Notes: a model not told the origin generated them from the letters alone. DNA of 64,000 nucleotides from Chryseobacterium sp. G0186 (GCF_003815675.1 NZ_CP033918.1:372001-436000); one strand, 5' to 3'; counted from the stretch's first letter, positions 17,887-25,742 are shown. A program made the numbers and translations.

Positions 17887-18016
17887 AAAGTGGGGGAGAT
17901 GGAGGGTTTGAGAATACTAGAGTATTAGAGTGGGGGATTGTGGTTATAAAATGCTTTTGTATTTTCAAAACTCTAAAAACCATACGGCATTCAAATCCTC
18001 AAACGCTTAAATTCTC
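17887..18016. repeat. Large imperfect intergenic inverted repeat
   Basis: Left-arm sequence around 17889-17918 (GTGGGGGAGATGGAGGGTTT, then GAGAATA) resembles the reverse complement of the right arm around 17985-18016 (AGTGGGAGAATTTAAGCGTT, then TGAGGATT). Short GTGGGGGA units also recur directly. It looks like a G-rich intergenic dispersed element or a processed-RNA hairpin between the ATPase and its regulator; other copies cannot be checked here. Confidence 0.45.
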
Positions 18017-18043
18017 CCACTCTCAAACCCTAATGTTGACACA

Positions 18044-18604
18044 TTAAAGACTGTCCAGAGGTTTTCTGTGATGATCCTTTAGCTTCTTAAACTCGGTAGG
18101 AGTGAAACCTGTAACGTTCCGGAACTGCGAAGAAAGGTGTTGAACACTTTTATAGCCAAGCTTTCCAGCAATTTCGGTAAGATTGAATTCATTATATAAT
18201 AGAAGTTCCTTTACTTTTTCTATTTTTTGCAAAATAAAAAACTGTTCCAAGGTAATATTCTCATTTTGTGAAAATGTTTTTGAAAGGGAACTGTAATCTT
18301 TATGAAGCCTTGAACTTAAAAATTCGGAAAGGAGGAAGTCTTCATCAATGTCAAGTTCACGTACCTTTACAATGATCAGGTTTTTGATCTTTTCAACAAG
18401 TTGGTGAGCAGAATCCATTATCCTTTCAAAACCGGTTTCCAGAAGTTTTTCTTCGATGGATTGCATCTTCTCTGTAGAAACTTCAGATTCTGTTTCTGCT
18501 TCACCTAATATAATAGAGTTTGTTTGTACACCGGCATTACGGAAGATTGTTTCCACTGCGGCAATGCATCTGCTGCACACCATATTCTTTATGAAAATCC
18601 TCAT
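18044..18604 (-). CDS. AraC-type regulator with an N-terminal HMA-like metal-binding domain
   Basis: The 186-residue protein begins with an HMA-like fold (residues 1-65) carrying MVCSRC (residues 8-13), the pattern of soft-metal ligands in copper chaperones. A linker leads to an AraC helix-turn-helix region (about residues 110-180: ENITLEQFFILQKIEKVKEL, FNLTEIAGKLGYKSVQHLSS, FRNVTGFTPTEFKKL). It lacks the usual AraC cupin domain, so the metal domain probably serves as the sensor. It lies upstream of the copper ATPase on the same strand and overlaps the thioesterase stop by one base. Confidence 0.9.
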   Translation of the reverse strand: MRIFIKNMVCSRCIAAVETIFRNAGVQTNSIILGEAETESEVSTEKMQSIEEKLLETGFERIMDSAHQLVEKIKNLIIVKVRELDIDEDFLLSEFLSSRLHKDYSSLSKTFSQNENITLEQFFILQKIEKVKELLLYNEFNLTEIAGKLGYKSVQHLSSQFRNVTGFTPTEFKKLKDHHRKPLDSL

Positions 18605-18996
18605 TATCCGTTATTTAATCTGTCTTTTACAAATTCAATTTGAGTTTTACCATGTGGAGCTGGATTTCCATCACTATCCAGATTAACCATTACAATTTTA
18701 TCAACAGTAATGATGGTTTGATGAGTCATTTTGTTTCTTACATCGCATCTTAGGGCGATAGAAGAGGATCCAAAGTGTGTTGCCTCAATTCCTATTTCTA
18801 TAATGTCTCCCTGTTTTGCCGAGCTTACGAAATTAATCTCTGAAATAAACTTGGTAACAACCTTTGTGTTTTCCAATTGAATAATGGCATACAATGCTGC
18901 TTCTTCATCAATCCATTGTAATAGCCTTCCTCCAAAAAGAGAGTGATTAGGATTTAAATCTTCGGGTTTAACCCATTTTCTAGTATGGTAGTTCAT
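18604..18996 (-). CDS. Acyl-CoA thioesterase (hotdog fold, YciA/BACH-type)
   Basis: The 130-residue protein is a single hotdog domain. HSLFGGRLLQWIDEEAALYA (about residues 18-37) contains the catalytic N/D-x-x-G-G...D-E pattern, followed by VVTKFISEINFVSSAKQGDI and the strand pair TIITVDKIVMVNLD. It hydrolyses acyl-CoA esters in the cytoplasm; chain-length preference is unknown. Its stop overlaps the start of the HMA-AraC regulator by one base, so the two are one transcript. A -7 box TAAATTTG lies at 19019-19026. Confidence 0.9.
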   Translation of the reverse strand: MNYHTRKWVKPEDLNPNHSLFGGRLLQWIDEEAALYAIIQLENTKVVTKFISEINFVSSAKQGDIIEIGIEATHFGSSSIALRCDVRNKMTHQTIITVDKIVMVNLDSDGNPAPHGKTQIEFVKDRLNNG

Positions 18997-19018
18997 ATTT
19001 TTAAAATAGTTTGCAGCA

Positions 19019-19026
19019 CAAATTTA
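19019..19026 (-). promoter_or_regulatory. -7 box for the thioesterase-AraC transcript
   Basis: TAAATTTG on the minus strand, 22 bp upstream of the thioesterase ATG. Confidence 0.5.
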
Positions 19027-19094
19027 CTGTTAAATGCTGGAGTTGTCAAAAGAATAGTATTTATTGATCTGAAAAGAATTATTCATTTTCTCAA

Positions 19095-19508
19095 TCATTT
19101 TCTTTTGGAACGCATGGCTTTTGTCTTCACAATAGAAGGGTCATTGAGCAGTTTTTGATATTTTTCACTTTCTACAGCATAGATGGCTACTTTTCCCTCC
19201 AGGTTATGATGGATTCCAAATCCATACCTTTTAGCTAAAGGAGAAGATCGCAGGCAGGCTTGACCTTTGGAAAAGAACTGATGTTTGGCTTCCTTTTTTT
19301 CACTCTCAGAAATGTCATTTTTAAAGGCATAGCATTCAAAAATAATGTCGTCTGAAGAATATTGATAAGGATGCCTGATGATTTGTTCGTATTGAAGATT
19401 GGCAAGTGTTTTTTGTTTTTTTTCAGGAGGAATTTGTGCCTGCAAAGCAGGGCAGTCTTCAGCAACTTCAATGAATGTATTAATATAATTGGTGGTATGC
19501 TGTTTCAT
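19095..19508 (-). CDS. DUF6157 family protein
   Basis: The 137-residue cytoplasmic protein follows the family pattern I recall for DUF6157: TTNYINTFIEVAEDCPA at the N-terminus, QYEQIIRHPYQYSSDDIIFE, FFSKGQACLRSSPLAKRYGF and AIYAVESEKYQKLLND, ending KAMRSKRK. The function is unknown. There is no signal peptide or membrane segment. It stands alone; no clear promoter is seen. Confidence 0.82.
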   Translation of the reverse strand: MKQHTTNYINTFIEVAEDCPALQAQIPPEKKQKTLANLQYEQIIRHPYQYSSDDIIFECYAFKNDISESEKKEAKHQFFSKGQACLRSSPLAKRYGFGIHHNLEGKVAIYAVESEKYQKLLNDPSIVKTKAMRSKRK

Positions 19509-19845
19509 AAGTGATTTAGATGGTATTAAATGCTAATAAAACTAGTGCTAAAACCGATATAGATATACTACTATTCTGTATATCTAAACTCTATTTTGGC
19601 TTGGTGATCCTAAAATTGAATGCTATTGTCAGCTATAAATTATTTTTTTTGAATGTTTGGGCTGTAGGCCATGCCGAATTTTATAAAAAAAAGTACTCTC
19701 TTTATGAAAATATATATTATGTTAACTAACTTTAACTTTTACATGTTATTTAATTTAATTATTTGATAATCAGTTTTTTGATTTGTATTTTAGGTGTTAT
19801 TTACTATTTAAATTCAAATTAATGTGAGAAACATATAAAAAAAAC
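19509..19845. other. AT-rich intergenic region before the RRM gene
   Basis: It contains a 69-codon frame (19520-19729) that looks like chance translation. No RNA gene or hairpin of note is seen before the promoter elements at 19846-19875. Confidence 0.4.
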
Positions 19846-19875
19846 TTTGATTTGAAGTTTTTAATTGTATCTTGC
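19846..19875 (+). promoter_or_regulatory. Promoter of the RRM protein gene
   Basis: TTTG at 19846-19849 and TATCTTGC at 19868-19875, with an 18-base spacer, approximate the Bacteroidota -33/-7 pair. The leader would be about 90 bases and very T-rich, as is common for cold-inducible RNA-binding protein genes. Confidence 0.4.
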
Positions 19876-19969
19876 ATACGTTTATATTTGGAATCAATAT
19901 TTGTTCATTAATTTATGTTGTTTTTCTTTTATATACCAAATTTTTATTAATTTTTTAATTTATTTTAAA

Positions 19970-20323
19970 ATGAACATTTTTGTTTCAAACATCAATTACG
20001 CAACTAAAGAGTATGAGTTGCACGATCTATTTGCAGAATTTGGTGATGTATCATCAGCTAAAATCGTTACAGACAGAGAAACTGGGAGATCCAGAGGTTT
20101 TGGTTTCGTAGAAATGGGTGATGAAGAAGGAAAGCAAGCTATTGAAGCTCTTAACCAGAAAGAATTTAACGGTAAAGAACTAAACGTATCTGAGGCTAAG
20201 CCAAGAGAAGAAAAACCAAGAAGAAGCTTCGATAACAACAGAGGCGGAGGTTACGGTGGTAACAACAACAGAGGAGGTGGTTACGGTAACAACAACAACC
20301 GTGGCGGCGGAAATCGTTGGTAA
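19970..20323 (+). CDS. RRM-domain RNA-binding protein with a glycine/asparagine-rich tail
   Basis: The ATG at 19970 begins directly with the RRM; an open frame upstream is a hydrophobic translation of the leader. The 117-residue protein has RNP-2 IFVSNI (residues 3-8) and RNP-1 RGFGFVEM (about residues 42-49), followed by a low-complexity tail of GGGYG and NNNRGG units (about 87-117). Bacterial proteins of this type bind RNA and are often cold-induced. It probably acts as an RNA chaperone. A strong terminator follows at once. Confidence 0.93.
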   Translation: MNIFVSNINYATKEYELHDLFAEFGDVSSAKIVTDRETGRSRGFGFVEMGDEEGKQAIEALNQKEFNGKELNVSEAKPREEKPRRSFDNNRGGGYGGNNNRGGGYGNNNNRGGGNRW

Positions 20324-20330
20324 AAATATG

Positions 20331-20356
20331 AAGCGGCTTTTAAGCCGCTTTTTTTA
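20331..20356 (+). terminator. Terminator after the RRM gene
   Basis: AAGCGGCTT and AAGCCGCTT form a perfect stem with a two-base loop, followed by a T run. It can also serve the convergent BlaI-like gene. Confidence 0.92.
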
Positions 20357-20361
20357 TTGTA

Positions 20362-20862
20362 TTATTGTTTCTTTTTCTTCTTCTTTTTGTCTTTATTATC
20401 CTTATTCTCTTTATCCTTGCTTATTTTAGCTTTCTTTTCTTTCTTAGGATTTAATATTTCGTCAGCAACCTCAAACTTTGGATCTTCAATTTTTGTAGGT
20501 TTAATTTCAATTTTAAGATCAAAATAACCTTTAAGATCGTCCTGCGATATTAACTTTTCGTTGAATAAAAACTCTAGAATTTCCTTTCCTGAATCACTGA
20601 AAAAATTATGCGAAAGCTCCTTTAACAGAAATTTTTTATATTCTTCAAATGGAACAACGACTGTATATTTAAAGATTCTCCCTTCCTTTACTGTGGATAA
20701 ATAGCCTTTTTCAACCAATATTTTCAAATATGTGGAAACTGTGTTTTGGTGTGGTTTCGGTTCCGGATGCTGTTCCATAACGTCCTTCAGATAGAAAGAT
20801 TCCATTTTCCAAAACAGCTTCATAAAGTTTTCTTCTGCGGCAGTAAGATGATTAATTTTCAT
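20362..20862 (-). CDS. BlaI/MecI-family transcriptional regulator with a lysine-rich tail
   Basis: The ATG at 20860-20862 begins at MKINHLTAAEENFMKLFWKM, the normal BlaI N-terminus; the open frame upstream overlaps the PAP2 gene and is unrelated. The winged helix spans about residues 5-80 (FYLKDVMEQHPEPKPHQNTV, STYLKILVEKGYLS). The dimerisation region follows to about residue 115. The final 27 residues are almost all lysine, glutamate and asparagine, which is not usual for BlaI and may bind nucleic acid or be disordered. No BlaR1 sensor is adjacent. It lies eight bases after the PAP2 gene and is co-transcribed with it. Confidence 0.88.
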   Translation of the reverse strand: MKINHLTAAEENFMKLFWKMESFYLKDVMEQHPEPKPHQNTVSTYLKILVEKGYLSTVKEGRIFKYTVVVPFEEYKKFLLKELSHNFFSDSGKEILEFLFNEKLISQDDLKGYFDLKIEIKPTKIEDPKFEVADEILNPKKEKKAKISKDKENKDNKDKKKKKKKQ

Positions 20863-20870
20863 ATATTCTT

Positions 20871-21473
20871 CTAATGTTGAAATTGTATATTGCAATAAAG
20901 ATAGATAAAAGATACCATAAAAGCTATTCCGGCACCCATAAATACCTCTTTTACGGTATGTCTTTTTAAAATAACCCTTGTAACTCCTACTAAAACAGCG
21001 ATTCCCAGCCAAATAAGACCCATCTTCCAGTTTAAAGTGAAAAATAGGGCAGCTACAAATACGTTGAATGAGGTATGCATGGAACTTTTAATAAAAAAGT
21101 TGCTGATCTGAAGAGAGAAAAGCAGGATTAAAATAAAGAGCATGACCAAATCGATATATCCATTTTTGATATAATTAAAAATAAGATAAGCAATGACGCA
21201 GACTGCAATAAATATATATAATGTCTTTCTCTGAACCCGATTAGAAACATCCATATTGGTGTATCTTCCGGTTTTTACATTCCATACAAGCCAAATAATG
21301 ACAGGCACTATAATCATTAATAATATGGGAATAAAGTATAGAAAAGACTCTTTGATAGTATATTCTCTTGCACTCATGTACACAAAAAATATAATCAGTG
21401 AAACCAGCGGATTGAAAAAATCAGAGATAACCCTTGAGGTTTTGTAGAGCAGTGAAGACTTCTTTTCTTCCAT
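20871..21473 (-). CDS. PAP2-family membrane phosphatase
   Basis: The 200-residue protein has about six transmembrane helices. The PAP2 motifs are visible in diverged form: KSSMHTSFNVF (about residues 129-139; normally PSGH) and GVTRVILKRHTVKEVFMG (about 162-179; normally SRxxxxxHxxxD), in which the last acid is Glu. Relatives dephosphorylate undecaprenyl pyrophosphate, lipid A or phosphatidic acid at the inner membrane. It is the first gene of a pair with the BlaI-like regulator. A -7 box lies at 21490-21497. Confidence 0.85.
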   Translation of the reverse strand: MEEKKSSLLYKTSRVISDFFNPLVSLIIFFVYMSAREYTIKESFLYFIPILLMIIVPVIIWLVWNVKTGRYTNMDVSNRVQRKTLYIFIAVCVIAYLIFNYIKNGYIDLVMLFILILLFSLQISNFFIKSSMHTSFNVFVAALFFTLNWKMGLIWLGIAVLVGVTRVILKRHTVKEVFMGAGIAFMVSFIYLYCNIQFQH

Positions 21474-21489
21474 ATTATAGTTTAAAGAT

Positions 21490-21497
21490 CAAATATA
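21490..21497 (-). promoter_or_regulatory. -7 box for the PAP2-BlaI pair
   Basis: TATATTTG on the minus strand, 17 bp upstream of the PAP2 ATG. Confidence 0.55.
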
Positions 21498-21929
21498 AGA
21501 CTATAAGCCCAAAAAACAAATGATGTATATGGTTGATGAATGCTGCGAAAGGAATTGAGCTAAAAAAGTAAAGGGAGATGGCAATTTTGTTAATCATATT
21601 GAAAGCAAAACCCTATAACTTACAGAATTTTCACAGGAAAATGAGGTATTGAAATAACCAAAAGAGATGTTAACAATAATTAAAGATGGGAGAAAGACTG
21701 AATAAAATGTAATAATTTTTTGATATTCCTATTTCATTTATTATTTCAGGAAAGCCTTACAGGCAGGCAAATTTCTCGAATTTTTCATGAAGAAAATAGC
21801 AGATAAAATGTTACTCCATGAGCTTTTCCATGGGTCGGAAATTAAGAATAATCCATACGGCCTGCAAGTAGATTTTACAGAAAAAACGAAAAGTTACTTA
21901 TGCATACAATAAAAACAAAGTTTTTTTCA
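21498..21929. other. Divergent intergenic region upstream of pdhA
   Basis: The region is AT-rich with no RNA gene recognised. A 41-codon frame (21787-21912, beginning MKKIADKMLLHELFHG) starts with ATG and ends in TAA just before the pdhA -7 box; it may be chance. Confidence 0.4.
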
Positions 21930-21937
21930 TAATTTTG
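21930..21937 (+). promoter_or_regulatory. -7 box for pdhA
   Basis: TAATTTTG matches TAnnTTTG, 37 bp before the ATG. Confidence 0.55.
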
Positions 21938-21974
21938 CTCAACTATTTCATCATAAAAAAGCAAGAGCTAACAC

Positions 21975-22976
21975 ATGAAAGAATTTTCTAAAGAGGTATA
22001 CCTGAAGTGGTATGAAGATATGACAATGTGGAGAAGGTTTGAAGACAAATGCCGTTCTCTTTACCTAAAACAAAAGATCAGAGGATTTTTACATTTGTAT
22101 AACGGCCAGGAAGCAATCCCTGCCGGGTTTACACATGCAATGGATCTGACAAAGGATAGCATGATTACTGCATACAGATGCCACATCCATCCAATGGCGA
22201 TGGGAGTAGATCCTAAGAGAATCATGGCAGAACTTTGCGGTAAAGCTACCGGAACATCTGGAGGTATGGGTGGATCTATGCACATTTTCAGCAAAGAACA
22301 CCGTTTCTACGGAGGGCATGGTATTGTTGGAGGACAAATTCCTTTAGGAGCAGGGATTGCTTTTGCAGATAAATATTTCGACAGAAAGGCAGTAAATATC
22401 TGTTTCTTCGGAGATGGTGCTGCAAGACAAGGTTCATTACATGAAACATTCAACATGGCAATGAACTGGAAACTTCCTGTAGTATTTGTGGTTGAAAACA
22501 ACCAATATGCAATGGGAACTTCTGTAAAAAGAACTGCAAACCACGAAGATATCTATAAATTAGGATTAGGATATGAGATGCCTTGTCTTGCGGTAGATGC
22601 AATGGACCCGGTAAAAGTGGCTGAAGCTGCTTACGAGGCTATTGAAAGAGCAAGAAGAGGTGACGGACCAACGTTCATCGAAGCAAGAACATACCGTTAC
22701 AGAGGACACTCTATGTCTGATGCTGAGCCTTACAGATCTAAGGAAGAAGTAGCTATTCATAAAAATGATGATCCAATTGAATTGGTGAAACACAGGATTT
22801 TAGAAAACGGATGGGCTACAGAACAGGAATTGGAAGTTATGGATAACAAGTCTAGAGACTTTGTTGAAGAATGTATTGAATTCATGGAGAACTCTCCATA
22901 TCCGGACGCTGAGAAGATCTATGAGTATGTGTATGCTCAGGAAAATTATCCATTCTTAGACAAATTAGAAAACTAA
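21975..22976 (+). CDS. pdhA: Pyruvate dehydrogenase E1 component, alpha subunit
   Basis: The 333-residue protein has the thiamine-diphosphate motif GDGAARQGSLHETFNMAMNW (GDG to N, about residues 146-165), the substrate-binding GHGIVGGQIPLGAG and the phosphorylation-loop region YRGHSMSD. It pairs with an E1 beta subunit, absent from this window, to decarboxylate pyruvate and transfer the acetyl group to the E2 lipoyl arm. The E2 gene follows after 109 bp. Length is normal. Confidence 0.96.
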   Translation: MKEFSKEVYLKWYEDMTMWRRFEDKCRSLYLKQKIRGFLHLYNGQEAIPAGFTHAMDLTKDSMITAYRCHIHPMAMGVDPKRIMAELCGKATGTSGGMGGSMHIFSKEHRFYGGHGIVGGQIPLGAGIAFADKYFDRKAVNICFFGDGAARQGSLHETFNMAMNWKLPVVFVVENNQYAMGTSVKRTANHEDIYKLGLGYEMPCLAVDAMDPVKVAEAAYEAIERARRGDGPTFIEARTYRYRGHSMSDAEPYRSKEEVAIHKNDDPIELVKHRILENGWATEQELEVMDNKSRDFVEECIEFMENSPYPDAEKIYEYVYAQENYPFLDKLEN

Positions 22977-22989
22977 AAGATAATGAGTT

Positions 22990-23075
22990 AATTTGACAAT
23001 TTGAAAGCTTGAATAGTAGACCCATCATGTGTCCTTTTTAATTTTCAAATTTTCAGATTGCTAAATTTTCAAATT
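22990..23075. repeat. Intergenic inverted repeat between pdhA and the E2 gene
   Basis: The left arm AATTTGACAATTTGAAA (22992-23008 region) resembles the reverse complement of the right arm TTTTCAAATTTTCAGATT (near 23042-23060), and a further TTTTCAAATT follows. It looks like a dispersed AT-rich intergenic hairpin of the kind common in this group. It contains no clear terminator, so pdhA and E2 may be co-transcribed. Confidence 0.45.
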
Positions 23076-23085
23076 AATAAAAATT

Positions 23086-24696
23086 ATGGCAGAAGTAATT
23101 ACGATGCCCCGCCTTTCCGACACTATGACGGAAGGTAAGGTGGCGAAATGGCATAAAAAAGTAGGAGATAAAATAAAGGAAGGAGATATTTTAGCTGAAA
23201 TTGAAACTGACAAAGCTGTTCAGGATTTCGAATCTGAAGTGAATGGTACTCTTTTATATATTGGAGTAGAAGAGAACGCTGCAGCTGCTGTAGATTCTGT
23301 TTTAGCCATCATCGGTAATGAAGGAGAAGATATTTCAGGCTTAACGGGTGGAGCAGCAGCTCCCAGTACAGGTTCTGAAGAACAAAAATCAGAAGCACAG
23401 CCTCAGGCAGAAACTTCTGCACCGGCTGAACAAGCTACAGCTGATGTTCCGGCAGGAGTAGAAATTATTACAATGCCAAGACTTTCTGATACAATGACAG
23501 AAGGTAAAGTAGCTAAATGGCACAAAAATGTAGGAGACACAGTAAAAGAAGGAGATCTTCTTGCTGAAATTGAAACTGATAAAGCCGTTCAGGATTTCGA
23601 ATCTGAATTCAATGGAGTATTATTGAAGCAAGGTGTGGAAGAAGGGGGTGCTGCTCCAGTTGATTCTGTATTGGCTATTATTGGCCCTGCAGGAACTGAT
23701 GTTTCCGGTGTAGGTGCTCCAAAAGCTGCTGCACAGTCAACAGAAAAACCAGCTGAACAAAAGACAGAAGCTAAAACTGAAGAGAAAGCTGCTCCGGCTG
23801 CAAGTTCTTCATCTTCCGACAGAGTGGCAATTTCTCCATTAGCTAAGAAAATGGCTCAGGATAAAGGAGTTGATATCAACAGTGTTCAAGGTTCAGGAGA
23901 AAACGGAAGAATCGTTAAAAAAGATATTGAAAACTATCAGCCATCTCAGGCGGCCTCAGCTGCTTCAGTTCCGGCTGCAAGTGCCGCTGCTCAGGTTGCG
24001 GTAAACTTCGTTCAGGGAGAAGATACAGAGACTCCAAACTCACAGGTAAGAAATATTATTGCAAAACGTCTTTCTGAAAGTAAGTTCTCTGCCCCTCACT
24101 ATTATCTGATGGTTGAAATCAACATGGATAAGGCAATTGAGGCTAGAAAAGAAATCAATTCTATTCCAGATACGAAAATTTCATTCAACGATATGATCAT
24201 TAAGGCAACAGCAATTGCTTTAAGAAAACACCCTCAGGTAAATTCAAGCTGGGCGGGAGATAAGATCATTCACAGAGGAAACATCAATGTGGGGGTAGCC
24301 GTAGCTATTCCTGACGGATTAGTAGTTCCTGTATTGAAGAATACAGATCAAATGTCTTACACTCAGATTTCTGCATCTGTAAAGGATATGGCTTCAAGAG
24401 CTAAGAATAAAGGTCTTAAGGCTAACGAAATGGAAGGATCTACCTTCTCTATTTCTAACCTTGGAATGTTCGGAATTGAAACGTTTACAAGTATCATTAA
24501 CCAACCAAACTCTGCAATCCTTTCAGTAGGAGCAATTATCGAGAAGCCAATCGTTAAGAATGGTCAGATCGTAGTTGGAAACACCATGAAGCTTTCATTA
24601 GCGTGTGATCACAGAGTAGTAGACGGTGCTACTGGTGCTCAATTCTTACAAACTCTAAGAACTTATTTGGAAAATCCATTAACTTTGTTACTGTAA
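23086..24696 (+). CDS. pdhC: Pyruvate dehydrogenase E2, dihydrolipoamide acetyltransferase
   Basis: The 536-residue protein has two nearly identical lipoyl domains with modified lysines Lys43 and Lys166 in ETDKAVQDFES, separated by flexible Ala/Glu/Pro/Ser linkers. A peripheral-subunit-binding domain follows (AISPLAKKMAQDKGVDINSV...GSGENGRIVKKDI, about residues 246-285). The catalytic acyltransferase domain (about 310-536) ends with DHRVVDGA, the active-site histidine. It transfers acetyl groups to CoA and forms the complex core. Symbol usage for E2 varies (pdhC or aceF). Confidence 0.95.
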   Translation: MAEVITMPRLSDTMTEGKVAKWHKKVGDKIKEGDILAEIETDKAVQDFESEVNGTLLYIGVEENAAAAVDSVLAIIGNEGEDISGLTGGAAAPSTGSEEQKSEAQPQAETSAPAEQATADVPAGVEIITMPRLSDTMTEGKVAKWHKNVGDTVKEGDLLAEIETDKAVQDFESEFNGVLLKQGVEEGGAAPVDSVLAIIGPAGTDVSGVGAPKAAAQSTEKPAEQKTEAKTEEKAAPAASSSSSDRVAISPLAKKMAQDKGVDINSVQGSGENGRIVKKDIENYQPSQAASAASVPAASAAAQVAVNFVQGEDTETPNSQVRNIIAKRLSESKFSAPHYYLMVEINMDKAIEARKEINSIPDTKISFNDMIIKATAIALRKHPQVNSSWAGDKIIHRGNINVGVAVAIPDGLVVPVLKNTDQMSYTQISASVKDMASRAKNKGLKANEMEGSTFSISNLGMFGIETFTSIINQPNSAILSVGAIIEKPIVKNGQIVVGNTMKLSLACDHRVVDGATGAQFLQTLRTYLENPLTLLL

Positions 24697-24717
24697 TTTC
24701 TAAATTGTACATATAAG

Positions 24718-24742
24718 AACCTCCCATTTGGGAGGTTTTTTT
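24718..24742 (+). terminator. Terminator after the E2 gene
   Basis: AACCTCCC and GGGAGGTT pair around ATTT and are followed by a T run. Confidence 0.93.
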
Positions 24743-24833
24743 GTTTTAAAACTATGTGTTTTATTTTACTCTTATGTGTGATTTATCTTTTTTGTATTAG
24801 AAAAAGAATTATATTTAGGTATACAAAAACACA

Positions 24834-25658
24834 ATGGAAAATAATATTAAAATTGATGATCCTTGTTCTGAAAAATGGGATGACATGAAAGAATTCTCTC
24901 AAGGTCGGTTTTGTGAAATCTGTTCTAAAAATGTTTTTGATTTTACAGAGCATACTGATGGAGAGATTCAAAATTTTCTTAAAAATCAAAATGGGGCAAA
25001 GATCTGCGGAAGAATTTCCTTAAGATCCATTTCTAAAGCTGGAATTGGTCTTGTACTGATTGCAAATCTTTCTTTTGTTCAAGCCCAAAATACACCTGAT
25101 ATTTCTTCAAATAGAATAGAGAAAAGTCTAAAGAAAGTTATAAAAGTGTCAGGAAAACTTATTCTGGAGGAAACACAGCAAGAAATACCTTATGCTGAAG
25201 TTTTTTTCATTTCGAAGAAAAAAATAATAAAGACTGTTTCTAATAAAAAAGGGGATTTTTCATTGGAGATTCCAGATGATCTTCTCAAGGATAAAAATGT
25301 ATTGTATCTTGATTTTAGAAAACTAAATGGAGCAAACAGAAAAGAAACAAAGACTTTGGATACTGTGGACGCTTATGATTATCAAAATGAAGCTATTGTT
25401 TTTTCAAGAAATGAAAGAATAGTAAACAAAAAATATGTGATCAATCATAAAGGATATGAGATAGGAGCTGTAGTTATTATTAGAAATCCACCCCCAAACT
25501 ATTACTACTTTAACGGAAAAAATATAAGTGAGAGTAAGTATAACAAATTAAAAGAAGAATTTCCTCATTATACATCATTCTCTTTTGAGGATAGTATTGC
25601 GAAAGTGATCAGTGGTGAAGATCTCATTACTAAACTGTACTTATTATATTCAAATTAA
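24834..25658 (+). CDS. Membrane-anchored protein with N-terminal cysteine motif and carboxypeptidase-like regulatory domain
   Basis: The 274-residue protein has a cytoplasmic N-terminus of the pattern C-x16-C-x2-C (PCSEKWDDM...GRFCEICSKNVFDFTEH, residues 10-40), which looks like a metal or redox knuckle. One transmembrane segment follows (about residues 67-85), then a beta-sandwich of the CarboxypepD_reg type (VSGKLILEETQQEIPYAEVF, about 103-122, with SNKKGDFSLEIP). The N-terminal module recurs in Bacteroidota membrane proteins but its role is not known to me. A TTTG...TATATTTA pair at 24791-24817 may be the promoter. Confidence 0.75.
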   Translation: MENNIKIDDPCSEKWDDMKEFSQGRFCEICSKNVFDFTEHTDGEIQNFLKNQNGAKICGRISLRSISKAGIGLVLIANLSFVQAQNTPDISSNRIEKSLKKVIKVSGKLILEETQQEIPYAEVFFISKKKIIKTVSNKKGDFSLEIPDDLLKDKNVLYLDFRKLNGANRKETKTLDTVDAYDYQNEAIVFSRNERIVNKKYVINHKGYEIGAVVIIRNPPPNYYYFNGKNISESKYNKLKEEFPHYTSFSFEDSIAKVISGEDLITKLYLLYSN

Positions 25659-25702
25659 ATGAATTTTGATAAAAGTCTCTTTCAGTGAAAACCTAAATTA
25701 CA

Positions 25703-25742
25703 AAATATACAAAATGTTTATTTTGAAACATTTCGTATATTT
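25703..25742. promoter_or_regulatory. 17-bp-arm inverted repeat upstream of lolD (candidate operator)
   Basis: The arms AAATATACAAAATGTTT (25703-25719) and AAACATTTCGTATATTT (25726-25742) match at 16 of 17 positions around a six-base centre. It ends 12 bases before the -7 box at 25755, and is too AT-rich to be a normal terminator. A repressor or activator site is the likely role. Confidence 0.55.

Noticed and set aside
19520..19729. 69-codon frame between DUF6157 and the RRM gene
   Set aside because: It is AT-rich chance translation without recognisable features or a promoter and starts directly beside the DUF6157 start on the other strand.
20380..20450. Simple-sequence region (CTT-rich) near the BlaI gene end
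   Set aside because: It is the coding sequence of the lysine-rich tail and not an independent repeat element.
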